Part shown: positions 39,038-53,220 of the stretch, one piece after another
Numbering within the stretch: the stretch's first letter is position 1
Layout of the letters: every line of letters starts with the position of its first letter
Assembly: GCF_023343835.1 (NCBI RefSeq)
Contig: NC_064437.1
Location: forward strand, 7,529,001-7,593,000
Length of the DNA: 64,000 nucleotides
Reading direction: 5' to 3'
DNA from: Lagopus muta
Taxonomy: Eukaryota > Chordata > Aves > Galliformes > Phasianidae
The notes under the pieces: model-generated
The model's database searches: none
Told to the model about the DNA's origin: nothing
Seen by the model: only the letters and a program-made list of their open reading frames with translations
Made by a program: the position numbers and the translations under genes

Positions 39038-41094
39038 TTCTTCAAGATTTACTGATGAAAATCTCTGTACATAAAATCAGAAAATACACATTATCGTATT
39101 AATTGGGAATATCTTTAGTCCTGCTTGAATGACTTGAATGACTGCTGGCTTGAAATAAGAAGCCTGGAGATGACAAATTTTTCTTCAAACTAAAATTTGG
39201 CTGAAAGCTGCCAGAGAAGCAGCTCTTTTAGCTTTTGTGTTTACCTGAATGCTACTTAACCTGAAAAACTCTAGGTTTAATGCAGCCCAAGTTCAGGGCT
39301 TGATCAAGTGAGCAAGTTGTCCCTGCTATTTGCAAGGCAGAAATACTTCCCAAAAGCTGGACTGGAGCAATGCTTGTTCCTTCTAAACACAGAACTCTGA
39401 GTACAGCCTGACTGCAGTCTATTTCTGGGCTCACTCTGAGGTGAGGGACACGCAGCATGTGACAGCCCACAAGTTATGAGCAGATAAACTGGGCTAAATG
39501 TTTTCATTTTATTAAGCATTCAGTTTGGCTCTACATGTAAAATGCCACAGGGGAAAAGGCCTCAGATCCTACCTCTTCAAATAAGCTGAGGTTATACTCA
39601 GGTCTTTGGAGGAATCTGGAGAGAATATGAACTGGCTTCATCTGTGTTTTGAAACTGATTCTACATAAGTAAGTAGCACAATCTGTCATTATGACTGAAT
39701 GGACACAGAAATCCTGGGCACAGAACTGGGAAAGCACCTTTGTACCATATAGTGAAACCTTAGCGTTTTCTCAATGCAGACACACTATGTAGCTGCAGAG
39801 TGATAGCACATCCAGGTCTAGAACATAAAACAGTCATTTCCAGATGGTAGAAGAACAAAGGAGAAAAATCATAATTGGATCTCACTGTTTGTGGTTTTAT
39901 TTTCTCTCCTCCCTGGGCTCTCTGATGAGAGTCAGCGATCTGAAGCATTTGTGGGCATAGTTTTCACTGGAGGAGGTTTCGTTTCATGGTTCCCCATTTG
40001 TGCTCACTGCCAACTTTACAGCTAATTTAAATAAAACTGAGCTTGGAGATTAAATGGCAACCCATGGGATTTGTTTGTGCAATTACCAGCACTCTTCCTT
40101 GTCAGATTCTAATTAAATAGTGAGTTCCTGGACCTGCACACAGAAAACACTGGGAAAAATGGCAATGTCTGAGTGACATCAGAGTTAACTCTGTCCAGCC
40201 CATTAGAGCCCCTGCATTCCTCAATAACAATAGGTGAAACCCTGGACTGTTGCAATCTGGGAAATTTGCCACCAGTTTCATACAGTTAGAAAAAGGGTAG
40301 GATTTCACCTGGGAAGACTAAAGGAACTGTCTCTTCTTGATAGTGCAACATTTCCAGCTTTGCAGCTTGCCTTGCAATGGCTTTATTTAACAGAGTGCAT
40401 TTTCCCTCACTGTGGTTAAAGCTATTGATGTGTTTCATTAAAACACATGCTCAGCGTTTGGAGCAGAACCTTCTGCAAGGCCCTAGCAGATACCCTTGTG
40501 CCCAGAATGAATTTCCTGAGTGAGAAGAAAGCGGGCTACAGAATCTAGTATTTGGAAAAAGCTTTTTGAAATTATTTTCCAGGGGTTTAGGAGAAACCAG
40601 TCACCTCTGAACTATTTTAACCAACAAATATGTTAAATTTGAAATGTATTCAGAGATCTGAGAATAATATGTGGTTAAGCAGATTCATAAGGTGTTCACT
40701 AAGCAAGAACAAAGTTGGCTTTTGCTTTATCTTCTTCCTGGCAAATAGAGCTAGAGAGAGTGCACTCTGACTGGCAAGGATTTCTTTTACCATATCCGTT
40801 TCCATGGTGTAAAGCAAAATTCATCTGCCAACTCACCAACAAACTTTCTCCACTTCTAATTCAATTGAACCTGCTCTTCTTCCAGACACCGCAGCTGGAG
40901 AGTTAACCTGATGGAACTGAGCAGGAACCAGCCACATCTGGTTCTGGATCACCTTTTTTTGCCCCCTTTCAGCCCAGCAGTAGGAATTTGAGCATGGAAC
41001 AAAACCTGGATTGCTCCAAGTGATGTTACATGCCAGACAATCCTTGGCTCAGCAATGGGAAACAGGCAGTTGTGATCCAGCTTTTCACCGAACA

Positions 41095-41455
41095 TCAAAG
41101 AATATAGTGAAGCTGGAACAGGTATGGATGAGAAAGACTGGAGATATTCTGTGTGAGAAACAGTTAAACAGACTAAAATGCTTGAAGGTGGAAGACAGAT
41201 ACATTCAAGGTCTATAAAACTACAAGGAGCGTTACGTGGGTAATGAGGGGCAGACAGTACCTTGCAATGTGCTGAGAGCTGCAGGACATCAGCTGGAGTC
41301 AGCTGGAAGCGGGTTCAGAGCAGGAGAAGGAAGATAGGTCTTTATGCATCTGCAAATCCAGTTAAGCTATGGAGCTCTCTGCCACGTGTCAGTCATTTAC
41401 ATGGGATCAAAATTAAGACAAAAACATGGACGAAAAGTCAATTGCAGGAGTACTA
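41095..41455 (+). mobile_element. Ancient CR1-like LINE fragment, sense
   Basis: This is the sense strand of the C-terminal coding end of an old CR1-type LINE. The recognisable order is: GTGAAGCTGGAACAGGTATG; AAACAGACTAAAATGCTTGA; GGTCTATAAAACTACAAGGA; a segment translating as GHQLESAGSGFRAGEG; and CAGTTAAGCTATGGAGCTCT, whose translation PVKLWSSLP is the conserved VVKLWNSLP-type motif near the end of the polymerase. Frames are broken between these pieces. The age appears greater than that of the 27.2-kb CR1 copy. Confidence 0.65.
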
Positions 41456-41624
41456 AAGCACAACAGATACCACTTCTCACTCAAAGTTTCTGAACCACAA
41501 TTTTACAGAGGTTAAGAGAGAACACCCTGAGGAAGTATTTATATCATATGCCTTGTCTTTACACTTTTTCCTGGACATCTGCTACAAACTATCAATGCGT
41601 AAAGAATCCTTAAGAAGCTGAGTA

Positions 41625-41700
41625 TAAGAGCATAAATGCTATAATCCTAGGTCAGAGCAAAGATCCATCCGTGCTCAGAACCAGAGACTTGTTCATGCTT
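41625..41700 (-). mobile_element. Ancient CR1-like LINE 3' end, antisense
   Basis: AGTATAAGAGCATAAATGCT, followed by TAGGTCAGAGCAAAGATCCATC, matches the antisense 3' end of the same type of old CR1 repeat ('ATAAGAACATAAGAATGGCC ... GGGTCAGACCAAAGGTCCATC'). It is oriented tail-to-tail with the sense copy at 41095-41455, so the two are separate insertions. Confidence 0.55.
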
Positions 41701-44513
41701 AAGGAGGGATCATAAGAAAGAAAGACAACTGTGCTTCTAGCAAATGCCCCTTGCCACTTCTTACAAGCTGTAGTGTAAGAATTATAAATGAATGTTTATT
41801 TACCTTGACAGATTTAAAGTTATTAAAGTGATCAAACAACTTAGTAGGAGGGAAATCAACCTATGATTTTAACCTTTGCATGATACCAGTATCTCAGCAT
41901 CTCAGTCATCCTATCCATCTCTTGTCTGAAGCTTCCACATTCACAGTAGCACAAAGAAGATGGAGAGTTCAGTGGTGCTACTTTCCTCCAATGTGAAAAG
42001 AGGCTGAAAAGAATCACATCTTATTGGCTCTCCCAGGGAAAGAAAGCATGTGGAACTGGAATGCTGTTAGATATCAGAGAATTCACACAGGGTGGTGTGT
42101 ACTGGAAAGGAGGCAATAGGTGCTCTGCCGTCACAGTGAAACTGGTTTTGTTGTTAAGCCAGCTGCTGAGACCTGGTTCATTTGCCCAATTCAATCTACC
42201 CTGGGCTTTCCACATCTTTGCTTCAAAGCCCTGTTTATGAAGACAAAGATGGGAACTTGGCGGCTGCAATACAAATGTCACATTTTATGAGCAAGACAAT
42301 TGCCCTAAGAAGGTTTTTTTCTTTCTTTTTTGGCAGGCTCTCAACCCATGGCCTGGGTCTCCATGCCCCCCAACTCCTTCACCACACAGTACAGAAATGG
42401 ACACTGAAAATTTCTGTCTGAGGCCAGCTTTGGCAGTGGAGCCAACAAGAAGAGAAACAGCCTGTGCTCTAATAAGTAAAATATTTATGTCTTGCTTTGG
42501 CTAACATACCCTCTCTCAATAAAATATTTTTCCCAGGAGGAACTCTATGAAAGGGAGGGAGCTCCTTTACTATGTCCCCAAATCATTCTTTTCTGCTGCC
42601 CTTCAAAAGCCTGGAAATCAAAGAACACTGTAGTCCGAAGCTTTTTCTTGCCATTCTTGACTTTGTTATCGTTAGTTATTACAATCATTACATTGATTAC
42701 CATTATGAGCTCTCAAGAGGCTCTGGCTAATCAGCACCCCATTCCAGGAAACGCTCTGACAAATCTCTCGCAGCATACGCATACACAAAGCTTGTAGTCT
42801 ACAAAGACCAGCTTAAACAGACTGTTAACCCGTTCCCATGCCAGGGAACTGCAGTACAGAAACTGCAAAGTATAGCTATGTGGGAAGCTTGTGTTAGAGC
42901 TCTTAACTCTGCTGCTTGAGAGGGCAGCCTGGTTACTTCTTTCTGGAGCCTCAGAAAACCATTCTGGAGAGACTCATCACCTGCAAAAGATTCACTGATG
43001 ATGCTCTGTGCTTGGACTTGTTGCTAACCTCCCAAACTATCAGCTCACAGTCTGTAGCTCAAACAGCAGCCTGCAGGACATGGGGCAGGCCCTGGTTCAG
43101 CTGCAGGGTTACTAGCTACACCTGTACAGGCAGTTTCACCTTGTTGGGATCTGCCACTCCCAAGCACCAAGAAAGATTGCACACACTGACTTTCAACCGC
43201 AGGCTGCGCTGCCACTCCTGAGACCACCAGCAAAATTTCAATCTCTTTCTGGGCTTATCATCTCTGCAACTCACATGACTGCTCATGGCATCTGCTTTCT
43301 CTTGCTAGTGCTACATTACAAATGCGTTCTGTCTATCCTAGCCTGTGACTTGTATCACTTTCCTGATGTATGGGAAGAGGCAGAAGTTCTGTATCCAACC
43401 AAATGAAAACAGATTCTGAGCTTTGATGGTTCCTCTTCTAGGTCACCAGCCTTACACAAACCACAATGTGGTGGGGGGGAGGAGGGAAGGACAGCAATAT
43501 ATAAAACCAACCCCAGTCTCTATTAAGGAATGACAAAGTCAAAATCCCATGGATACCAACAGCAAAAACACACGCAAAATTCAAGGAAAAGAGAAAAGAA
43601 AACTCTATCTGGGATTTTTAAAGAAGAATTGAGCATGTATACATAACACTTTGGCAAGGGAGCCCAGGCAGGAAAGCGTTGCAACTCCAACATGCTGTGC
43701 TCAGAGAAGGTGTTAATGGTCCAGCCATCCTGTGTTATTGCACACAAACAGGAGAGGCCCAGCAGAACTGTAGGGGTCTTTAAGATCCCCACCAATATGG
43801 AAAAAGCAGAGAGAGTTATGTAGGATTAACACGAGGGAAGAGGAAGGAAAGAGGTGAAGGGAAGGTAATGTCTCAAGTACCGGAGACCTCTTAGCTAACA
43901 AGGCAGGTCTGTTGCATCTCACACGTGGAAATGAGGATGCTCTCAGTGCCCCCTCCCACACCTTGGTCTCTGCTTCATGCAGGACAGCAGGGTTCTCCTC
44001 CTCTATGAGACTATTTGGGCCAAACAAGAGATTTCTTGGCCAGCTGCAGTTAGGGTAACCAGTCCCAAATGGCTCTAAACTCCCAGAAGGAGACAGAGGC
44101 TTTAGGCACTTTGACTGGAAGTAACCATGCATGATGTGTTTGCAGCGGATGCCTGTAGCTGTGGTCTCCTCCTAACATAGTCAAAGATTCTGGCTTTTGT
44201 GCATGGGAAAGAAATATTGGAAAGGTTGTGACATTGGCCTATGCGTGTTTCCTTAACGAGAACTAGAAACATCTTCACACGTGTCAACCTTCCTAGCCCC
44301 ACAAGCCACACACCAAAATCATCACATGGCTGTGGGCTCCCAGGCACAAAGGTCTGGGTGAAAGCCAGGAGTGTACGTGCTTGTGGTTTGAGAATTTACA
44401 TGCTGCATGGAATGGGTGGTATCTTCCCCAAAGACTGCCACCACAAACACAATGGGATACCCAAGAGCTCCTTTGCTTTGACAGTGATGCCATAACAAAA
44501 GCTTATATCCAGG

Positions 44514-44533
44514 AAAAAAAAAAAAAAAAAAAA
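44514..44533. repeat. A homopolymer (20 A)
   Basis: A pure A run with no recognisable retroelement body on its 5' side. Confidence 0.9.
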
Positions 44534-45775
44534 GAATTGGTTATATTCAAATACAGGCAAAAGCTTTCCCAGTGTGAATAGTGAGAGAGAGACATCATTA
44601 ATTTGCACAGGAACATAGGGTGCAGCTGATTCTTCACCGTTCAGAGATTTTAATAAAGACTGCTTTTTTCCAAATCTGCTTTACATGAGGGAGATATCTG
44701 ATGAAATTCTGCTATCTAATGTCTAAAAGTGAGCCATTTGTAATAGTATTGAATACTCTGGAATCTCTACTGCAACACATAAAGCATTCATAACCAGATC
44801 CTATGAGAGGTATTTCGTATCCAGAATAAAACACTGCAGAACATTCAGACAATAAGCTGAACTTCTGGAGAGGCCGGCTCTGGTTTTCACATTGGCAGAT
44901 GTGATTTCACCACCACCGTCTACATAAGCATCACTGTCAGAAAATATTGGAGACCACTTTAACTGGTCTATCGAGGGTGAACTCCAGAATTATAATCAAT
45001 TGTACACCATCAGGCAAAGTGCTGGACTGTTGAACTTGTGTACAATTTTCCTGTGGATTAGATCAAATTCCTGATGTAGGAAAAACTATGAGGGCCTCCG
45101 TTCTGTTTTCACTTCTGAGAGCTTAGCACACATGTTACTGACTTAAATCAAGTGATTTCCAACATATACCTGTGAGAATGCAGGATCAAACCACAATGTG
45201 TTATGTTTCAAAATATTTTTTCACAATAAGCTGGTTTAGTGAACTCACTTTTCACCCCTAGAGAGATGACTGTAATGAGATCACGCAGAGAAAGGATATG
45301 GAGTTTCACCCCAATCTCCAGGAGACAACAGGCCATATCCAAAAATCCTCCCCCATATCAGTAGTACTTCTGGTTGTGAAGCAATACCATCTGTGGAGAT
45401 AATTCAAAGGAAGGAGCAAGGTCAGAACTTCAGCCGTCGCATGAAGGTTCGAAGCTTACACATCTGAGATTGAGTAAAGAGATGTTTGCTCCCAGCTTAG
45501 GAAGTGCTCTTCCTGAAGCCTCACCTCCTGGAGTCCTGTCAATACCCGAAACATTTTTCCCATAGTTCTTTTTCTCCTCTTTCACTTAAAAAAGAAGAAA
45601 GGCTTATTTGGAAAGACATTTTCTAATAGGAACAACTTCAAAATGCGTCATGAAGGTGGACCACGTTTAATGCCTTACTTTGGATAAATCTGCTGTGACT
45701 TTCACTTCAGCAACAGAAAGCAGGTTGATGTGAGGCACTCCTTAGAGCGAATCTGAGCTGTACTTCTACAAGGAA

Positions 45776-45801
45776 ATGAGAGTCATAAAAGTGACTCTCA
45801 T
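45776..45801. repeat. Perfect 10-bp inverted repeat, 6-nt loop
   Basis: ATGAGAGTCA (45776-45785), loop TAAAAG, TGACTCTCAT (45792-45801), next to the MIR-like fragment that begins near 45795. Confidence 0.85.
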
Positions 45802-45872
45802 AAAATCACACAGCAAATTAGTGCGATCAGAATCCTGATCTTGCAAATCCTAGTCCAACACCCCAGCTAAAA
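45795..45872 (-). mobile_element. Possible MIR fragment, antisense
   Basis: AAATCACACAGCAAATTAGTG, then ATCAGAATCCTGATCTTG, then AATCCTAGTCCA, follows the antisense MIR order (GGTCACACAGCTAGTAAGTGGxAGAxCCGGGATTxGAACCCAGGTC). It is diverged; confidence is limited by length. Confidence 0.45.
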
Positions 45873-48800
45873 AATCTGCGAGGGGAAATGGCTGTCCCTG
45901 CCTCATCTGCATCTCTCCAGGATGTAACCGGTGTATTTAGTTTCAACACTAACATTTTCAAGGAAAAAAAAATGGTGTTTGTCGGTTCTAATTAAATTAT
46001 GTTTTGCTTCTTTTTTAAAATTTATTTATATAGACTAGAAGGAAATAAACTGGAAGAAGTATTCTAACAAATGATTTAGAAATATTTCATATGGATCTAA
46101 GAAGGGAGCCAAACATAAATTGACAGCTTAGCGCAAGAGAACTTCAATCTGGGTTTTATTGCAATAACAAAAGTGCCTATTTAAAAGCCTTCACACAGAG
46201 CATCTATTCAGAAACAAGCCTGAAGACAGTCAGGGAATTAAAAGGAGGATAGTGTTTTGAATTAATCTAGAACATTTTTGCGGATTAGTTTACAAGCACA
46301 GAATGCCTCAGGGGGCTAGGGAGAGTGCAGAGCACTGAAGTCAGAGGGATCTGTCTTTTTCCTGTTGCTGGTGATTAGTTCATATCTCTTTGACACCATG
46401 TTTACAAGCCCCTAATTGCCTCATTAATACCTCATTATTACTTAGAAAGTGAAGAAGCTTTTAGCTTTGAAGCTGCTTTGCTGCACTTGAAGGCAAATAT
46501 AGGGTGAATTTTCAATGTGTTGGTACTAATTAAAATTGAAGTCTGTTTCCTGTTGCATGTGGGTGGGTGTTAATAGCTTCAAAGAAAAAATTAGGCTTCA
46601 GTTTATATTATATGCCTCCTAACTTACACACGGAGGAATAATTGCAAGTAAGAAGCCCATTGCCACAGACTGCATTTGCAAAGGGACACATATCCAAGCA
46701 TCTATTCTCCTGTGTGGGCCAGATTCTATAAGTACTCATTCATACTACATTAGAAAGGTCTGCAGCAGGTTGAATCTGCCCATTTCAGTCCACTCAGTCC
46801 ACACAGATACAGCATGCATCTTCCTGTGCTATCACACATGTACAGGGCACTATAGTTTCTTTTTGCACGAGGATGCAAAAAAAGAAACATGCACTGCATA
46901 AAACAGACCTGGGCCCATCTCCTGCCTAGGGTGGTCACTGCTCTCAGGATGAAGCTTAATACCGAGAAACACTAAAATTCAGCATGCAAAACTTATCCCA
47001 TGATCTTTCACTTCCAACTGTATGTACTTAGTAGATACACGCACACACACACACATATATAAGGGCGTATGCATACATACAATGCACAGCATATTGCTGC
47101 AACCAGTAAATGCATTTTCTTTGACACAAGTCTTAAAAGTAAGGTCTTTGACCAATTTTCGATTTCCAAATCACTGTTCAAATATCTATTTCAGTATACA
47201 AATTACAAATAAGCCAGAGACCACAGTTATGGTTTCTGGATTGTTCCATTAAGGAATAAATGAGATGTTTAGAAGTTCACTCAGGCTATAGAGATGCACT
47301 GGCTGATAATGATTTTGAGGAATTTTCTTCCAGCTCCAGACAGAAGAGAGACAGAACAGACATAAACCACAACAAAATCATTTCCATGGGAAATTTTTAA
47401 CAGAAATGTGCTTTCTTTCAATTAGATTGTTTTCAGGGGTCTGAAGGATGTTGTGCATGGAGAAGGGGGTGAAGGAGAAGGAAAAGATGCCCATTTTTGG
47501 TAAAAGCATTCAGTTTCTTAATAAGAATTTTGGACAAGAAAAATAGTGAAAAACAGCCTTTGCTAAAAGCAAATGGAAAACCCTACACTGACTGGAAGAT
47601 TTGGATACAAAAATAAAATGTTTTCCATAAAATTATATTCCCAATGAGGCACTTTTCACCAGTATTACTTTTCAGCGGTGGGGGCTGAGGGTGAGCACAG
47701 AAAAAAATCAAGTCGAGTAAGTTGAACATTCCCAAATGAAGCAGTCAGGATTTGGCTAACAGTCCCCAAGGCTCAGGATTTACCCCAGACTGCTCAGTCA
47801 CTGCTGATTAATGGGCCTTCTTGTCACCAGCCCAGGGCAGCAGCCTTGGCTATTAGCAGTCCTGAGGCACAGCTCAGAACAACTCAGCGCCTCACGTTCC
47901 TCTCATACTTTGCATCTCCTCAAAGAGGAGGTAAGTTGATAGAATACTGACATCATTACATTTCCCTACGAAAAGCAATCTAAGAATGTCACTGACATTA
48001 CATTACATACCTAACTTGACAGCATCCCTTTACATACATGACTGCAAAGAATACAAATATGAAACAGAAAGTTCGCCAATAATCACAGGTCAGAAACCCA
48101 ATCTACAAAATGGCTAAGGGAGGAACCCCGTCCTCATGAGTTTTATTTACAGTATCTTTGATTTATATCAAACATTTTAAAAACTATTAAAACAAAAATA
48201 ATTAAGGCAAGCCAAATCCTTCTCTTGCCAGCACGCAAGGCTTGTCCGACTGGACATATTGAGGCTATCAAACCCTGGTGCGTATTTATAACCTCATGCT
48301 CAGACAACTTGGAACGACAAATGCAAACAGCCACAAAGAAGTCACTTTGTTCGCTTGGCACAAACAAATCCCAGAGATGAAAAGCAGCCTGGCTTTTATT
48401 TTGGGCCAAGCTTCCTCATCTGGCAATCCACATGTGGCACGGAAAGGGCAGCGTTACCAAAGAGCACATGGCGATGCATCATTGGAGCAAACACAGACCA
48501 GGCTGCCAGATCTTGGTATTCTTGCTTCTTCCTTCCCAGAATGGATGTCACTTTCTCTCTCCTCCCCAAAACACACTGGTCTGAGGCTTTTTTTTTAATA
48601 GCACCGGGCTCGTCAGCACAACCTGAAAACTCTCACAGCCATAATATAAAAAAAGAATCGTGTTGATTGAAAACATGGCTAGCATTTGACTGCAGACACG
48701 TGTGAAGACTTCCACATGCATAGCCAAATGAGAATTGGAGAGGACATCGCGAGAATTTACCAAAAATATCAGAGCAAGCTTAGTAAAAGACATGATCCAC

Positions 48801-49521
48801 AACTGTGCCCATTTAGAGATCTGGTAGGTTCCCGTACCCACTGAGCCACGCTGTCCAGAGCTGCCTGGAAAATACAAAGGAAGAAAAAGACTGCAGTAGC
48901 AAGTCATCATTCTCAAGAGGTTTCTCAGAACACTCATTCAAGTCTAGAGAAGGAAATCTCAGTAGGCTCTGGGTTGGTTTGATATTGGTAACTCATTTAT
49001 TTTACTGTGAATATGACCAAGGCACAAGAAAAGTAACCAAGGAAGAATAGGAGGGGTAAACTATATCCAATGGAACAGTTAGCTGGTGAGCATGCAGCTT
49101 ACTGAAAGGATAACACATTGTATTTTGGGCAACAAGACGACTACTATCAAAAGAAAATGAGCAATCTGCAAGAGACCAGGTGCAGTTCAGTTTCATGAGT
49201 GCTGATACATGTTGCCACAGTTCAAAAGAAGGAAATATCTCACCATCTTCCGTGGCTCCTTCAGGAGAGGATCTGGTAAGGCTTGTAGTCCTTATCTCAG
49301 CACTGACACTGAGCTTTGGGTCACTGTCCCATGAACAGTAGGAATCTTGCCTGCTTGATTGTATGAAGCTTTCATTCTTGTCATACCTTCATTACCTCAG
49401 ATAGTTAAAGAGAGAGATGAAGGCATTAGAAAGTTTTCATAAAGATTGAACCTTCTGATGACTTTCAGATTTTAAAAGGAGGGTTGTAGGTGATTTTAGC
49501 TACTTTTCTCTCTTTTCCCTT

Positions 49522-49540
49522 AAAAAAAAAAAAAAAAAAA
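49522..49540. repeat. A homopolymer (19 A)
   Basis: A pure A run after a pyrimidine-rich stretch (CTCTCTTTTCCCTT). Confidence 0.9.
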
Positions 49541-50584
49541 GCATTTCCCACAGCTCCTTAAGCACCAGAATAGATATGCATATATTTTTCAGTATACAGA
49601 TCCAAATCCTTGGTTTCTTTGGCAAAAGGCCATACAAATTCTCATGGATTTGTTATTGTTTGCTGTAAATTTACTACTCAGAAAGACTAATATTTCATTT
49701 GCTTTATTGTTGGTGCCTCTAAAGAGGGTGAAAATGGATTTAAGTCTTTCATTAGGCACCTTGATGAGGACAGAGAAGGAACACGCACACAACAAAAAAG
49801 CCAAAAAGGACATGTAAAGAATTGATATAAGGCTCCATCATCTATAATTCAGCTGATAAACTTAGGTCTCCTTTGCAATGAATTACAATACCAAGAGATT
49901 TGTTCTGTAAATTCTGTCCAGAACTTGGCAACATCATTTCTGAGAAAGAAAGCAGTCTCCTAGGTCTAGCCCATGTAACTCTGGGGACTCAGGGAATATT
50001 TTATGTCTGAATAAGCACAGGGTTTGATCTTACTCATGTTGGCTTTTATGCTTTTCCTGTTTTACACAGAGGAATATGGGAAACAAGTCCCCAGCATAGG
50101 TATGAACAACACCTCATGCTCATGTTCTGTTTATGTACTCATGGTATCTCTACACAACTTCATGGAGTTAAATCCATCAAACTAAAGCCAGTCCCTGATA
50201 GCTCTACTTACCCCATGATTCCTTACTGCCTCTTAAGTGGCCTCTTCAGAGAGCACACTGCAGTGCTTTTCTCTCTTTATCACCTCTCAAACAAAGTAGG
50301 CTTGGGATGAAAAGACCTGGACTCCAAACAGAAAGAGATCTAAGTACACAGAAATATCTTCTTAGTTGTGTGTGATGCTGTAGAGTGAAACCAAAGATTC
50401 GCCCCAGTTGTGCTCTGGAGCTTGTTCAAAACTTATGTTCAGACCATGGATTGCCTCCATTTATCTAGATGGCAAGCTTGAAGGGTCTGACCAATGGCTA
50501 TTGCTGTATTAGCATCTGATATATATTAACTTTATACTCCTGAACAAATTAATGATTGGAAAGCCTAGTCCTTGTCTGTGGGCA

Positions 50585-50690
50585 TTCAAGATGAGGACAA
50601 ATGAAGCAGTTTGCCCAAAGTCAAGCAAAGGGAGGGTTAAGAAGCTGAGGATTAAAAGTACAACCCTTGAGTTCCACTTGGCTGGCCAAG
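50585..50690 (-). mobile_element. Possible MIR fragment, antisense
   Basis: AAGATGAGGACAAATGAAGC, then AGTTTGCCCAAAGTCAAGCA, then a segment ending CAACCCTTGAGTTCC, resembles antisense MIR (AGATGAGGAAACTGAGGC ... AACTTGCCCAAGGTCACACAGC ... AACCCAGG). It is weak and old. Confidence 0.4.
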
Positions 50691-53220
50691 TCCCAGGGTG
50701 ATCCTTTCTTCACTGATTGAAAGATCAGTAAATTACTCTCTAAATGCTTGCAGTATGAACTCTCCAAAACAGAGCAAATGGGATTTTTCACACTTTGACT
50801 AATGAAAACTTGGCACATTGCTTGAAAAATAAAATCCTCGCTGCTAGCAGTACATACATATAAAATAATGTTTATTTCTACGAGGCTTGTGAATAAGCAA
50901 GATATTTTTCATCCATGAAAGGCATTTTTTGTGTGTATGTGTAAGTTAATAAAAACAGAAAAAATTATGACTGATGATCCCAATGAACATCATCCTAGTG
51001 AAATTTAAATAGTCATAACTTCTTGTTTCTGAAAAGAAAGACTCTTCTTTTACTTCACACTGAAAACGTTTCTGATTATTGTGGCTATATTTCTTTGATT
51101 TTGACAAGAATACACACAGAATAATTTCTTGTGTTTTGTGTTTATAGAGAAACGAACATCACAGGGCTATGCACCAGGGCTAGGCACTGATGGGTAGAGA
51201 TTCAATAAAAGGATGTGCTCAGAAAGCAAAGCTGAGCTTTTACATTGCCTGCAAGATCTGCTTGCATATGAAAGTAAAGTTAGTTTCCGAAAAAGTGGGA
51301 AGAACTCATTCCTCTTGTCAATTTATGATACTTTTCTTGATCTGTTCTTTTTTCCCTCCTGCTTCCTTGTTGCTTTCCAGAAGACCAAAGTAAACATCAG
51401 GAGAAACTCGCCTAACTTCTCATGCAGGCAAGCTGAACGAGATTGACATAAATGGGGACCAACAATACATTGTAAATATACTTTCGAAACACCGACATTA
51501 TTTTCTCTTTGTGTGCTGAAAATGTTTGGAAAAACTACTGCAATTTAAAAAAAGATCTTAAAATTATAACATCTGAGATGAACTGATATTGGTACCCCAC
51601 CAGCACACAGATAAAAGGTGACCCAGCTAACTTCCAGTTCACGCTAATGTTTGCTAACCATGAGGACAGAGCTTAGCAGAGGACCCTTTGTAGACATTTT
51701 AGAGACTTGCAGCAGTGGAAAAGATTTACTTCTTCTCAAGTGCAGAGGAATTACTGGGGCTATTGTAAATTTGCTTCAAAGAAACAAAAAAGGGACTTTA
51801 CAATTCTGCAATAATCATAAGATATGTAAGAAGAGAGAGGTAAGTTGTGATATGCTTTCACTTAGCAGCAGGTTTTATTTGATTAATTCTTCCCTACAGC
51901 TTGTAATGGATATACACAGTGTGATTTCAGGGCAGGAGTAGCTTCAAAGTACAGTCTGAGTATCAGAGATGTGAGCAAGCACAGCTGGATCTCACATATA
52001 TAAGCCACTTTGACTTATGTAGGAGGGAAAAAAAAAAACAACACAGAAGACCACTATGATCTGCTTCTTTCTCATGATTAAATACATTTACATGTTTTAA
52101 TCAAACCAGAAGTTGTCTCTAGGTGGAAGAAACATTTAAGACAACTTTGCCACGCTATTTGAGTGGATGTATACACATGTCCTGCTCCTTACCTGAAGCT
52201 TCACAAAGATAGGGCAAAGTTATGTTCAGGGATTTGGACAGAGAACTGGCAGTTACAAGAATAATACAGGTATTGAAAAGCTCTTTGCCATTTTCTCCTG
52301 TGGGAAAGGATGAGGGATACAGCATGGAGACGGGCAGGACTGCCTTCTAAACACCACTGTCTTTTCTTAGGAGACAGCAGGTGGTCTAGATGACTGTGTA
52401 CAAACAGGATAACACATAGTGGCTGCAGTGGCTCCAGCAGCCCATTTATCAGGAAACACTGCCACAGGCTGTGATTTAGACCTAGGAGGAAAACCATTTC
52501 TGTGGCAACCCTGCAAAAGCATTGCTGCCATGCTGGCACAAACTAGCAGTCTTAAGGACTGTCACCACACCCAGGAGTTCTCCTTGGTCTAGTGATCTCT
52601 CATTTTTTAACTTCTTAGGCAAATCTATTATTCACTGTTTTTAGTGGGCTTTGGATCATGTGGAAGCTTTGCATACAGATGCAGGGAGCAAGAGCATACA
52701 TTGTTCTGGACAGTTACTAAAATAGTATGCAGATGATAGATCCAAAAAGGCATGTGGTGGCCATGCAGGAGGCAGCCAGGCAGGATTGCTCCTTCTGTGC
52801 TATAACATGAACTGGTACAGTCTTAACTGCAGTCTCATGCAGGATGGATCTTGGACTCAAATATACTCTTGGAAGCATTGCCTGTGTTTGTTCTGAAATA
52901 GCAGGGAGTCTGAATGACCCTTCTCTGAAGATAAGAGAGCACCTTAGTGAAACTTGGTGGCTGAAGAGTCCAATCACATTTATGGGAAGATCAACTAGAC
53001 TATCCCTGAGGAATGCCATAGTTTAGGAATGGGAAAGTGGCCATTATTGGAAGAATTTTCCTAGGATCTGATAGTAGGCCCCATCATCTGCTCAGGAAAA
53101 TTGGAATAGGACAGAAAGGAAAGACCTAAGCTATTATTGTTAATGCTTTAAATCTCCAACATGGGAAATATCAATGTACAAAATAATATAGTATGATGTA
53201 TAATATATAGCTACAGTGGA

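Larger units (their letters stand above)
35111..41094. other. Intergenic, with candidate conserved elements
   Basis: Contains the MIR and CR1 pieces described separately, the A23 run, and two stretches that look regulatory by motif content: 35690-35910, and 36880-36970 with clustered TAAT/ATTA motifs. No coding exon was recognised. Confidence 0.55.
41701..53220. other. Intergenic, with candidate conserved elements
   Basis: AT-rich sequence with two A homopolymers, a short (CA)n at about 47041-47055, MIR-like pieces, and a homeodomain-motif-rich stretch at about 46350-46550. No exon or known family was recognised. Confidence 0.55.
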
